Source: CAWUKT01 sp964352215 (GTDB lineage: Bacteria; Bacteroidota; Bacteroidia; J057; JADKCL01). From it: a DNA stretch of 64,000 nucleotides. The stretch lies in contig CAYGRE010000025.1 in NCBI GenBank assembly GCA_964352215.1, forward strand, positions 1 to 64,000, read 5' to 3'. The position numbers and the translations under genes were made by a program. The notes under the pieces are model-generated. The model worked only from the letters and a program-made list of their open reading frames with translations. It was not told where the DNA came from and did not search any database. Below, in pieces: positions 1-8,168 of the stretch. The stretch's first letter is position 1. Every line of letters begins with the position of its first letter.

Positions 1-583
1 TTATCAATGAGCTCCGTGGGTCTTTGATCTCCCATTTATCAAATGAGAATGTTGCTGCTATGGAGTCGCCCCCAAGGATGACAAACTGGTTTAAATCCTG
101 CTCAGGGATGTATACCTGTGTAAACAGGCTGAACCCCGGTCCAGTTGTAAAACGCCGGGCTTCCCTGTTTATTTCCAAGGATTCTGCTTCCAGTTGAAAT
201 CCCTCTCCCAAATCCAGCACGACCCCTTTTTGGAACTTGAAATCGTGGTTGGGCAACAGAAGGCCTTCATTGGCGGTGAGGACCCATATCGAAGTATCGG
301 CCAGACTAAATGCCTCGATCCGAACTGAATTGCGCAAGTACACATCGAAATGGCCGGTACCCTGAAGCTCTGAGACTTCTACCCGGTTGACGTCTACCAC
401 CACTTTTCCCTTGCCCGATGGAGCGGGGTAGATATGATGAAATGCCTCTTTCTCCCAATAAAAGGGTGCCTTTTCTTCCAACATCCTGGCCACTGTGTCC
501 AGCGGGGTGCGCTCTTCCTGAGAACATCCAGCGATAAAAGAAGCCCATGTCAGGAGAAAGAAGAGACAAGAGATTGATTTCAT
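1..583 (-). CDS. Lipoprotein, possibly LptC-like (3' end outside window)
   Basis: A reading frame opens with ATG at 583 on the minus strand and stays open for 194 codons to the window edge, so the C-terminus is missing. The N-terminus has a short hydrophobic signal and a lipobox ending in Cys20 (FIAGC), predicting a lipoprotein. The rest is beta-rich with no membrane segment. The stretch around residues 120-150 (a 'vvLdlgegf.l.aesLein...rrf.t' pattern) recalls LptC-type proteins that carry lipopolysaccharide across the periplasm. That resemblance is my inference and is weak. It is divergent from the M20 amidohydrolase, with 137 bases between the two starts. Confidence 0.6.
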   Translation of the reverse strand, partial: MKSISCLFFLLTWASFIAGCSQEERTPLDTVARMLEEKAPFYWEKEAFHHIYPAPSGKGKVVVDVNRVEVSELQGTGHFDVYLRNSVRIEAFSLADTSIWVLTANEGLLLPNHDFKFQKGVVLDLGEGFQLEAESLEINREARRFTTGPGFSLFTQVYIPEQDLNQFVILGGDSIAATFSFDKWEIKDPRSSLI

Positions 584-720
584 GGTCCGAAAATTACGGA
601 AATTAGCATGGCCCTCAAATCATTGGAAAATTTACGAGGTGGCTTATTCCGGTGCACAAACCCGTCCTGGGAGGATCGTATGCAAAGAATTCCGATATTT
701 ACCCAAAAGAATCCTGTTCT

Positions 721-1911
721 ATGGACCTGAAAACATCTTTGCGACAACGCTCTCAGGAAATACACGGTGAAGTAATCGACTTGAGGCGCACCATTCATGC
801 CAATCCTGAATTGGCATTTGAAGAATATGAAACCTCAGCTTTGGTCAAGCGCCAGTTGGAAGCGTTGGGGATTGAATACGACGACCAGGTGGCCAAAACA
901 GGTGTAGTCGGCTATATCAAGGGCAAGGGTGCAGGAAAGGTCATTGCTTTGCGGGCGGATATGGATGCACTTCCCATTGTTGAAGACAACAACAAGCCCT
1001 ACCGGTCCAGGCATACCGGCAAGATGCATGCCTGCGGACATGATGTCCATACCTCCTCCCTCCTGGGAACTGCCAAGCTCCTCCAGGAACACAGGGACCA
1101 GTTTGATGGGACCATCAAGTTGATCTTTCAACCCTCAGAAGAGAAGTTGCCGGGTGGTGCGAGTGTCATGATCAGGGAAGGCGTTTTGCAAAACCCAGCT
1201 GTGGAGTCCATCATGGGGCAACACGTGCAACCATTTCTGGATGCCGGGAAGATAGGCGTACGCAAGGGTATGTACATGGCCTCCGCCGACGAAATATACC
1301 TGACCATCAAGGGAAAAGGGGGACACGCAGCCCAGCCTCAGTCTTTTGTCGACCCTGTAATTATCATGGCGCAGATTTTAAATGCGCTTCAAACCGTCGT
1401 CAGCCGCATGGCTGATCCCCGGATACCCTCTGTGCTCAGCTTTGGCAAGATCACTGCAGCCGGTGCCACCAATGTCATCCCCAACGAGGTCCACCTCGAA
1501 GGGACTTACCGCACCATGGATGAAGCCCAGCGTGGCCAGGCCCACAAAATGATCGAAGACATCGTGATGGGTACGGCCCGGGCCATGGGAGGAGATGCCG
1601 ATCTCCGGATCGTCAAAGGATACCCAGTGTTGTACAACGATGAGGCATTGGCTACCCGCAGCCGGGGCTGGATCTCAGAATACGTAGGGGAAGAAAATGT
1701 CGTGGACATCGATATTTGGTTGGCAGCAGAAGACTTTGCCTGGTACACCCAGGAAGTTCCCGGCCATTTCTACCGCCTGGGAACCCGAAACGAAGCCCAG
1801 GGGATCATTCACGGAGTGCACACCCCCAAGTTCGACATAGATGAGAGTGCACTTGGCTTGTCCACCGGCCTGATGGCCTGGTTGGCCATTCAGGAACTGA
1901 ACCAGGGTTGA
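721..1911 (+). CDS. M20 family amidohydrolase (N-acyl-amino-acid/hippurate hydrolase type)
   Basis: This 396-residue protein matches the M20D metallopeptidase family, which removes acyl groups from N-acyl amino acids or similar amides using a two-metal centre. Visible signatures are the RADMDALP block, the HACGHDVHT metal-binding block, FQPSEE with the catalytic Glu pair, and a dimerisation insert containing GKGGHAAQPQ. The length is normal for the family. I prefer the ATG at 721 over an in-frame ATG at 652, because the extra 23 residues look non-conserved. Its stop codon overlaps the TTG start of the next gene by four bases, so the two are probably translationally coupled. Exact substrate is unknown; there is no signal peptide, so it should be cytoplasmic. 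Confidence 0.88.
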   Translation: MDLKTSLRQRSQEIHGEVIDLRRTIHANPELAFEEYETSALVKRQLEALGIEYDDQVAKTGVVGYIKGKGAGKVIALRADMDALPIVEDNNKPYRSRHTGKMHACGHDVHTSSLLGTAKLLQEHRDQFDGTIKLIFQPSEEKLPGGASVMIREGVLQNPAVESIMGQHVQPFLDAGKIGVRKGMYMASADEIYLTIKGKGGHAAQPQSFVDPVIIMAQILNALQTVVSRMADPRIPSVLSFGKITAAGATNVIPNEVHLEGTYRTMDEAQRGQAHKMIEDIVMGTARAMGGDADLRIVKGYPVLYNDEALATRSRGWISEYVGEENVVDIDIWLAAEDFAWYTQEVPGHFYRLGTRNEAQGIIHGVHTPKFDIDESALGLSTGLMAWLAIQELNQG

Positions 1912-2891
1912 AGAAAATCCTGATCATACAAACGGCATTTCTGGGAGATGTGGTCCTGGCGACTCCTCTGATTGAGAAGGTAAATGCGCTGTGGCCAGCG
2001 GCAGAAATCGACTTTTTGTTGCGTAAAGGGAATGAAAGTCTGCTGGAAAACCATCCCTTGCTGCGAAAAGTGATCATTCGAAACAAGGCAGAGGGAAAAT
2101 GGAAAAGCCTGCGGAAAGTGATGCGGGAAGTCCGGCGGGAAAGGTATGACCTCGTCATCAATGTCCACCGCTTTCTCTCCTCAGGGCTGGTTGCCGGGTT
2201 TTCCAGGGGAAAGCATATCTGCGGATTTGACAAGAACCCCCTTTCCTGGCTTTACCATCATAAAAGTCCACATATTATCAGTGAAAGTGAACCCGGGGTC
2301 CACGAGGTCGAGCGCAATTTATCTCTCCTCCAGCACTTGACGGAAGACACATCCGGGGCTCCGATGCGTTTATACCCATCTGAGGAAGATTTCAGGTCGG
2401 TTGTAGTTCCAGGTCGCTATGTCTGTATTGCACCCACATCGGTCTGGTTTTCCAAGCAGTGGCCAGCGGCCAGGTGGGTGGGCTTGATTGAAACTCTCGA
2501 CAAGAACCTCACGGTTTTTCTATTGGGAGCACCTTCTGACCGCAAGGCCTGTGAGGCAATTGCCCAAAAAGCAAATCATCCGCAGATCGAAGTAAAGGCA
2601 GGGGAATTGAGTTTGTTGCAATCAGCTGCGCTGATGAAAGGGGCGGCGATGAATTATGTCAATGATTCGGCACCCATGCATTTGGCATCCTCGGTGGATG
2701 CACCGGTGACGTCAGTATTTCTATCTACGGTACCCAGATTTGGTTTTGGCCCCAGAAGCAGCCGGAGCTATACGGTTGAAACTCCACAAAGCCTGACATG
2801 CAGACCTTGCGGCTTGCATGGCTTCAAAGAATGTCCCCAGGGTCATTTCCGTTGTACGGAGATTCCCTTGGATGCATTTCCCAAGCCATAG
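1908..2891 (+). CDS. Glycosyltransferase family 9 (heptosyltransferase-like)
   Basis: The 327-residue product belongs to the ADP-heptose:LPS heptosyltransferase (GT9, WaaF-like) family, which adds sugars to the LPS core at the inner face of the inner membrane. Family signs are the N-terminal ILIIQTAFLGDVVLATPLI block, a central CIAPTSVWFSKQWP nucleotide-sugar segment, and the C-terminal NDSAPMHLASSVDAPV motif. The start codon is TTG and overlaps the TGA of the amidohydrolase (TTGA). A symmetric hairpin follows just downstream. The acceptor sugar cannot be read from the sequence. Confidence 0.85.
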   Translation: MKKILIIQTAFLGDVVLATPLIEKVNALWPAAEIDFLLRKGNESLLENHPLLRKVIIRNKAEGKWKSLRKVMREVRRERYDLVINVHRFLSSGLVAGFSRGKHICGFDKNPLSWLYHHKSPHIISESEPGVHEVERNLSLLQHLTEDTSGAPMRLYPSEEDFRSVVVPGRYVCIAPTSVWFSKQWPAARWVGLIETLDKNLTVFLLGAPSDRKACEAIAQKANHPQIEVKAGELSLLQSAALMKGAAMNYVNDSAPMHLASSVDAPVTSVFLSTVPRFGFGPRSSRSYTVETPQSLTCRPCGLHGFKECPQGHFRCTEIPLDAFPKP

Positions 2892-2901
2892 CATATTCAG
2901 G

Positions 2902-2920
2902 CCCCTGTTTTGAACAGGGG
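2902..2920. terminator. Hairpin between convergent genes
   Basis: An 8-base-pair perfect stem (CCCCTGTT/AACAGGGG) with a 3-base loop lies between the convergent glycosyltransferase and rnc genes. There is no strong T-run on either side, so termination is plausible from its position rather than proven. Confidence 0.5.
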
Positions 2921-2946
2921 ATCCGATAAAGATAAAGTGCAAATGA

Positions 2947-3750
2947 TCAGGTGGTGGCGGTTTCAAGGAGTCCGCTTTCATGGTTGCGGACCAGTACCTT
3001 GAGGCGTAAAAGGGCATCCTGGGATGCACTTTGTTCGGCCACTTTCTTCTTCTTCCCTTCTCCGGTGCCAAGCACCTTGTTTCCAATCTTGACCTGTACC
3101 CGGAAAAACTTGTCGTTTCCTTCGCCTCTTTCGCTGACCAGTTCATAGGCGAGTGCATCCATCTTTTCTTTTTGTACATGCTCGAGAAGCATGGATTTAA
3201 AGTTGATGATGGTGTCCTCTACCTCTGTCAGGTCAATGTGCTCCAACAGGATTTTTTGAATGACAAATCTACGGGTGCGTTTGTAACCGCGGTCCATGTA
3301 CGTCGCTCCTATGAAAGCTTCCAGTGCATCGCCGTACATAGACTTGTTGACCTGTCCCTTCCGCGACGTGTTGTACTGAACCAGAGAGTCCAGTTTAATC
3401 TTTTTACAGATGTCATTGAGGGATCGACGGTTAACGATCTTTGCCCGCATCTCAGTCAAAAAACCTTCAGGCTGAGAGGGAAACAGTTTAAACAGGTACT
3501 CGGATACTACCGAGTCCAGAATGGTATCGCCGAGGAATTCGAGCCGTTCGTTGCACTCCATGTGACTGTATTTTCGGGTAGTCACGAGAGAGCTGTGGCT
3601 CAAAGCCAGGCGATACAAGAAGGGGCCACGAGGAAGGAAACCGGTTATGGATTTTACCTGCCTCATGAATTTGCGATCTTTACCTAAGTAGAGGTGGTAA
3701 AGTGCTCGTATCAAACCAAAAGAAATTAGTTTCAATAAACGTGTTCCCAA
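2947..3750 (-). CDS. rnc: Ribonuclease III
   Basis: This is a double-stranded-RNA endonuclease acting in rRNA processing and RNA turnover. The RNase III signature NERLEFLGD is at about residues 67-75, with the second acidic cluster GDALEAFIGA near residue 141. A double-stranded RNA-binding domain fills the C-terminal ~75 residues. The 267-residue length is usual for Bacteroidota. The frame opens with TTG only 12 bases after the fabF stop; an internal ATG at 3666 is a possible shorter start. It is the last gene of an acpP-fabF-rnc operon, an order common in this phylum. Confidence 0.93.
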   Translation of the reverse strand: MGTRLLKLISFGLIRALYHLYLGKDRKFMRQVKSITGFLPRGPFLYRLALSHSSLVTTRKYSHMECNERLEFLGDTILDSVVSEYLFKLFPSQPEGFLTEMRAKIVNRRSLNDICKKIKLDSLVQYNTSRKGQVNKSMYGDALEAFIGATYMDRGYKRTRRFVIQKILLEHIDLTEVEDTIINFKSMLLEHVQKEKMDALAYELVSERGEGNDKFFRVQVKIGNKVLGTGEGKKKKVAEQSASQDALLRLKVLVRNHESGLLETATT

Positions 3751-3762
3751 AAGGGAGAGACT

Positions 3763-5010
3763 TTATGCGTCGTATTTCTTCAATACCAGAGAGGCATTGT
3801 GTCCACCAAACCCGAAGGTGTTGCTGATGGCTGCACGGACCTCGCGCTTTTGCGCGGTATTGAAAGTGTAATTGAGATCACATTCCGGATCATCCGTAAA
3901 GTGATTGATCGTTGGGGGAACAATTCCATTCTTGATGGCCAGGGTGGTTGCAATTGCTTCGATCGCACCTGCGGCACCCAGCAAATGGCCAGTCATAGAC
4001 TTGGTTGAGCTGATATTCAATTTGGAAGCATGGTCCCCAAAGACTGATTTGATAGCTTTGGTTTCTGCGATGTCTCCAAGTGGAGTAGAAGTACCATGGA
4101 CATTGACATAGTCGATGTCCGAAGGATGGAGATTGGCCCTTTCCAGGCACTGCCTCATGACATTGATTGCGCCAAGGCCTTCCGGGTGGGGGGCGGTAAT
4201 GTGGTGTGCATCCGCCGTCATTCCTACACCGACGATCTCTGCATAAATTTTTGCCCCTCTTGCAACGGCATGTTCATGCAATTCCAAAATGAGGGCTCCG
4301 CCACCTTCACCCAATACAAATCCATCGCGGTCGACATCAAACGGCCTGCTGGCCGTAAGGTAATCGTCATTACGGGTAGAAAGTGCCTTCATGGCATTGA
4401 AACCACCGACACCTCCAGCCGTCACAGCTGCTTCAGAACCTCCTGCAATCATCAGGTCGGCAAAGCCATTCTGGATCAGCATAAAGGCATCTGCGATGCA
4501 GTTGGACGAAGTTGCACAGGCACTTACAGTACTGTAATTGGGACCGCGCAACCCGTATTTAATGGAGATATGTCCGGGGACAATATCAATGATCATTTTG
4601 GGAATGAAGAAGGGGTTGAAACGAGGAGTACCATTACCCGTGTAATAGTTTTTCATTTCTTCCTCAAAGGTGGTGATCCCACCAATGCCAGAACCCATAA
4701 GGACGCCGAAACGGTCGAGATCGACCTTTTCGACGTCCAATCCTGAGTCTTGAATAGCTTCGTCAGAAGCTACCACTCCATAATGGCAGAAGGGGTCCAT
4801 TTTACGGGCCTCCTTCTTATGCATGTAATCAGTAATGTCGAAGTCGCTTACCTCACAAGCAAAACGCGTCTTAAACTCGGTGGCATCAAATTTTGTAATA
4901 GGATTGGCACCACTTTTTCCATTTATCAGGCCTTCCCAATATGCTGGAATGTCGTTTCCAATCGGTGTTACTGCTCCCAGCCCGGTAATGACAACTCTCC
5001 GTTCCGCCAT
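3763..5010 (-). CDS. fabF: 3-oxoacyl-[acyl-carrier-protein] synthase II
   Basis: FabF (KAS II) performs the condensing step of fatty acid elongation, joining malonyl-ACP to a growing acyl-ACP in the cytoplasm. The catalytic triad is complete: Cys165 in VSACATSSN, His305 in NVHGTSTPLGD and His342 in KSMTGHLLGAAGA. The 415-residue length is typical. It follows acpP by 29 bases and precedes rnc by 12, so all three should share the promoter upstream of acpP. Confidence 0.96.
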   Translation of the reverse strand: MAERRVVITGLGAVTPIGNDIPAYWEGLINGKSGANPITKFDATEFKTRFACEVSDFDITDYMHKKEARKMDPFCHYGVVASDEAIQDSGLDVEKVDLDRFGVLMGSGIGGITTFEEEMKNYYTGNGTPRFNPFFIPKMIIDIVPGHISIKYGLRGPNYSTVSACATSSNCIADAFMLIQNGFADLMIAGGSEAAVTAGGVGGFNAMKALSTRNDDYLTASRPFDVDRDGFVLGEGGGALILELHEHAVARGAKIYAEIVGVGMTADAHHITAPHPEGLGAINVMRQCLERANLHPSDIDYVNVHGTSTPLGDIAETKAIKSVFGDHASKLNISSTKSMTGHLLGAAGAIEAIATTLAIKNGIVPPTINHFTDDPECDLNYTFNTAQKREVRAAISNTFGFGGHNASLVLKKYDA

Positions 5011-5039
5011 GTAAAGTTACTTCTGATTGATTACTGGAT

Positions 5040-5276
5040 TTACTTTGAATTTGCTGTGAGGTATGTGATCGCATCACCAACGGTGACGATCTTTTCCGCA
5101 TCTTCGTCGGGAATGCTGAGTTCAAATTCTTTTTCGAATTCCATGATCAGCTCCACCGTGTCGAGGGAGTCTGCGCCCAGATCGTTGGCGAAACTGGCTT
5201 CATGGGTGACTTCGCTGTCTTCAACCCCCAGTTTATCAACGATGATACCCGTTACTTTTTTTGCGATTTCCGACAT
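5040..5276 (-). CDS. acpP: Acyl carrier protein
   Basis: This 78-residue acidic helical protein carries the growing acyl chain in fatty acid synthesis. The phosphopantetheine attachment site is Ser37 in the GADSLDTVEL motif. Immediate coupling with fabF confirms a role in primary fatty acid synthesis rather than in a polyketide cluster. It is the first gene of the operon and has an untranslated leader of about 60 bases. Confidence 0.97.
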   Translation of the reverse strand: MSEIAKKVTGIIVDKLGVEDSEVTHEASFANDLGADSLDTVELIMEFEKEFELSIPDEDAEKIVTVGDAITYLTANSK

Positions 5277-5343
5277 TTTCGTGATCGTTATTATTTATTG
5301 ATACAGTGGCTAGGAGGGAGACCCAACTAGCCGAAAAACAGCG

Positions 5344-5372
5344 CAAATATAATACTTTTTCATTTGTTGCAA
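5344..5372 (-). promoter_or_regulatory. Bacteroidota-type promoter of acpP-fabF-rnc
   Basis: Read on the minus strand, a TTG at 5372-5370 is followed after 18 bases by TATATTTG at 5351-5344. This fits the Bacteroidota consensus TTTG-N19-TAnnTTTG. It lies about 70 bases before the acpP start. Confidence 0.7.
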
Positions 5373-5463
5373 CCCTTAAGCCTCAAGCAATTGAATACGA
5401 CACCCGGAAAAGGCACCCACAATTAGTGGAAATCATACCCTGTTCTATGTGTTAAGAACACCT

Positions 5464-5471
5464 TATCTTTG
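5464..5471 (+). promoter_or_regulatory. -7 element for the IPExxxVDY-pyk operon
   Basis: TATCTTTG matches the TAnnTTTG consensus and lies 76 bases before the GTG start. No clean TTG sits at the -33 position, so only the -7 element is supported. Confidence 0.45.
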
Positions 5472-5547
5472 TTGAAACATTCTACCCTTTGGTAGTAATT
5501 GTCATATTGACACGTTATATTTAATGTTCGCTTACTGAATTTGGTTC

Positions 5548-5949
5548 GTGGCCAGAAAAAACCTTATCAAGCTCGATTTTGATTCCCCTACTTCCGTGTT
5601 GGGCATTGCGTCCAATGAGAAAATCTGGAAACTTTGCTGGGGGATCAATCAGGAGCTCAACTTGAATCTTTCATCCGCAGAGGAGCGGTTGGCTGAAGTT
5701 GAAGGAAATGTTAATTACACCGATTTTGAGTCCAGCTCTGACTTTGATTTTTTTCTCATTGAAAACAATTTCCCAGGCAAGAAGGTATCAAAGTTGGCGA
5801 AAAAGTTTCGTTATTGGTTAGTGATCAGGCAAGTAAGGGAAGAACAGCCCGAGTTGCCAGAGCTGCTGACTCAATTGGCCCGGGTAGAGGCCATTTCTTT
5901 GGCCCTCGACCTCTCAGAAGAAAAGGACATTAAAAAGTTATTACCTTGA
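5548..5949 (+). CDS. IPExxxVDY family protein
   Basis: This 133-residue soluble protein matches the small Bacteroidota family found directly upstream of pyruvate kinase. Its role is unknown. It has no signal peptide or membrane segment and is rich in acidic and aromatic residues. The start is GTG; no in-frame ATG exists upstream. Its stop overlaps the TTG start of pyk by four bases (TTGA), so the two are almost certainly translated together. That coupling suggests, but does not prove, a role linked to pyruvate kinase. Confidence 0.75.
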   Translation: MARKNLIKLDFDSPTSVLGIASNEKIWKLCWGINQELNLNLSSAEERLAEVEGNVNYTDFESSSDFDFFLIENNFPGKKVSKLAKKFRYWLVIRQVREEQPELPELLTQLARVEAISLALDLSEEKDIKKLLP

Positions 5950-7385
5950 GTCTCATTAATTTCAACCGGACCAAAGTGGTCTGCACCATAGGCCCCGCCT
6001 GCAGTTCTGAAGAAGTCTTAACCGACATGATCAAAGCGGGAATGGACGTTGCCCGTCTCAATTTCTCTCATGGAAGCCATGAGGTACACGCCGAAATCGT
6101 CAAGCGTATCAGGAGAATCAGCAAAGAGCTGGAAACTCCAGTGATGGTTCTCCAGGACCTTCAGGGCCCCAAGATCAGGATTGGTATTCTGGAAGAGGCC
6201 TTTCCAGTAAAGCCGGGAGATCGCATTTTCCTCAATACTGTGGTCAATGAACAAAAGGGAAATATCATCCCCATCCAGTATGAAACCTTTGCCCGCGATG
6301 TCCGGGTGGATGACCTGCTCTTGGCGGACGATGGGAAAGTGACCATGAAAGTCATAGCGACGGACAAGAAGGAACAGGTGGAACTTGAGATCGTCTATGG
6401 AGACAATATTGGTTCGCGTAAGGGAGTCAACCTTCCTTTTACCAACATTACCATGCCTTCCCTAACCGAGAAGGACATTGCCGACCTTGAATTTGGCTTG
6501 TCACAGAACGTGGATTGGGTTGCGTTGTCGTTTGTGAGGACTGCCCAGGAGGTTCGTGACCTGAAGCGAAGGATCAAGGAGTTGGGCAGTGATGCCCTGG
6601 TAATTTCGAAAATCGAGAAACCGGAAGCACTCAAGAATATTGACGAAATCATCAAGGAAAGCGATGGAATCATGGTAGCCAGAGGAGATCTGGGTGTAGA
6701 GATTCCTTTGGAGGAAGTACCCATCTGGCAAAAGAAGATCATCCGCAAAGCCAACCTGGCTGCCAAGCCTGTGATCGTAGCCACTCAGATGATGGAATCC
6801 ATGATTGATTCCCGCCGTCCGACCCGGGCTGAGGCCAATGATGTGGCCAATGCGGTTACTGATGGGGCGGATGCTGTCATGCTCAGTGGTGAAACCTCGG
6901 TGGGTAAATACCCGGTGGAAACTGTTCAGAGCATGAACAAAATCCTGGAAATTGTTGAAGAGGGGATGGAGGAAATCTATTACCCGAATGAGAACATGAT
7001 GGTTGATCACGGGTCGCCGACCTATATCCACGACTCGATCATCGTCAGCGCCTGCAAACTTGCAAAGCATACCAAGGCCACAGCCATCGTAGGGATGACT
7101 GCCTCCGGATACACGGCCTTCAAAATCGCGAAGTGCAGACCCAAGGCAAACATCTTCATCTTTACCCACGACCGCAGAATTCTCAATGTGCTGAACCTCG
7201 TTTGGGGAGTCAGGGCATTTTATTACGACAGTTATGAATCTACGGACAAGACCATAGATGACACGACTGATATTCTGAAGCTGAAACAATTGGTCGGCAG
7301 AGACGATGTCCTCATCCACTGTGCCAGTACTCCCTTGCACAAAAGGCAGCGGACAAATATGGTGAAGATCAGCTTTGTAGAATAA
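5946..7385 (+). CDS. pyk: Pyruvate kinase
   Basis: Pyruvate kinase transfers phosphate from phosphoenolpyruvate to ADP in the last step of glycolysis. Recognisable blocks are RTKVVCTIGPAC at the N-terminus, MDVARLNFSHG, the active-site segment ISKIEKPEAL, MVARGDLGVEIP, and ATQMMESMI followed by DGADAVMLSGETS. The 479 residues cover the A, B and C domains. The start codon is TTG, overlapping the stop of the upstream gene. The C-terminus ends in a normal beta strand, with no extra PEP-utiliser domain. Confidence 0.96.
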   Translation: MSLINFNRTKVVCTIGPACSSEEVLTDMIKAGMDVARLNFSHGSHEVHAEIVKRIRRISKELETPVMVLQDLQGPKIRIGILEEAFPVKPGDRIFLNTVVNEQKGNIIPIQYETFARDVRVDDLLLADDGKVTMKVIATDKKEQVELEIVYGDNIGSRKGVNLPFTNITMPSLTEKDIADLEFGLSQNVDWVALSFVRTAQEVRDLKRRIKELGSDALVISKIEKPEALKNIDEIIKESDGIMVARGDLGVEIPLEEVPIWQKKIIRKANLAAKPVIVATQMMESMIDSRRPTRAEANDVANAVTDGADAVMLSGETSVGKYPVETVQSMNKILEIVEEGMEEIYYPNENMMVDHGSPTYIHDSIIVSACKLAKHTKATAIVGMTASGYTAFKIAKCRPKANIFIFTHDRRILNVLNLVWGVRAFYYDSYESTDKTIDDTTDILKLKQLVGRDDVLIHCASTPLHKRQRTNMVKISFVE

Positions 7386-7480
7386 TTCACAGAGCAAAGC
7401 CGGGTTTTGGTCGAAATAACCAGACACCTCAACCAATTCCCCTTAGTTTTACGTCAATACTTTTAAACACGATACTAACA

Positions 7481-8086
7481 ATGAATTTACTTGACATAAT
7501 CAAAGCCAAAGTAGGCGAGGAAAATGTAAACCGCTTGAGCAATAACCTGGGCGAAGACCAGGGAAGTACCCTTGACGCGATTTCTAAAGCAGTTCCCTTG
7601 CTGGTAAGTGCGATGGCCCGCAATACCCGTTCCGAAGACGGAGCCAATGCATTGGCTGGTGCACTTGACCGTGACCACGATGGGAGCATCCTCGAGAACC
7701 TGGGTGGCTTGATTGACCGTCCTGAAGAATCAGATGGTCAAGGTATCCTGAAGCACGTATTGGGTGGTAAGCGTGAAGTTGCAGAGAAAGCGGTTGCAGA
7801 GAAGAGTGGAATCAGCATGGAATCAGCCATGAAGATTTTCCAGGTTGCCGCACCTATCGTAATGGGTATGCTCGGAAAGAAGAAGAAAGAAGAAAACCTA
7901 AGTGGTGGTGGATTGGCCAGTATTCTCGGTTCTATGGCTTCAAGCCAGGAAAGCGACAGTGGCGAAAGCGGAAGTGGAAGTGGAATTGGCAGCATGATCA
8001 CAGGTCTACTGGACCGTGACGGTGATGGAAGCGTAATGGATGACATCGGTGGAATGATCGGTGGTTTCCTCAGCAACCGGAGCTAA
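7481..8086 (+). CDS. DUF937 domain protein
   Basis: This 201-residue protein belongs to the DUF937 family, whose function is unknown. It contains a helical N-terminal half, a low-complexity Ser/Gly/Glu segment near residues 145-168, and two copies of an LDRDxDGS motif (about residues 65-72 and 177-184), each followed by a glycine-rich stretch. These motifs resemble calcium-binding DxDxDG loops, although the usual acidic residue at loop position 12 is missing. There is no signal peptide. A strong terminator follows, so it is probably transcribed alone or as the end of the pyk transcript. Confidence 0.75.
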   Translation: MNLLDIIKAKVGEENVNRLSNNLGEDQGSTLDAISKAVPLLVSAMARNTRSEDGANALAGALDRDHDGSILENLGGLIDRPEESDGQGILKHVLGGKREVAEKAVAEKSGISMESAMKIFQVAAPIVMGMLGKKKKEENLSGGGLASILGSMASSQESDSGESGSGSGIGSMITGLLDRDGDGSVMDDIGGMIGGFLSNRS

Positions 8087-8103
8087 ATAGAACGAAATAT
8101 CAT

Positions 8104-8138
8104 AAAAGCCGTTCCTGAAAGCAGGAACGGCTTTTTTT
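8104..8138 (+). terminator. Rho-independent terminator after the DUF937 gene
   Basis: A GC-rich perfect stem of 14 bases (AAAAGCCGTTCCTG with its complement) has a short AAAG loop and runs into seven T residues. This is a textbook intrinsic terminator between the DUF937 gene and ppk1. Confidence 0.88.
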
Positions 8139-8140
8139 CA

Positions 8141-8148
8141 TATCTTTG
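8141..8148 (+). promoter_or_regulatory. -7 element for ppk1
   Basis: TATCTTTG fits the TAnnTTTG consensus and lies 20 bases before the ppk1 ATG, immediately after the preceding terminator. No TTG is visible at -33, where the terminator stem sits. Confidence 0.4.
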
Positions 8149-8168
8149 GGATTCTAATAATCTGATTA

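Noticed and set aside
3031..3687. Frame of 218 codons on the plus strand
   Set aside because: It lies entirely antisense to rnc, whose motifs are unmistakable; the plus-strand product has no protein-like features.
6501..7436. Frame of 311 codons on the minus strand
   Set aside because: It is antisense to pyk and reflects the codon pattern of that gene.
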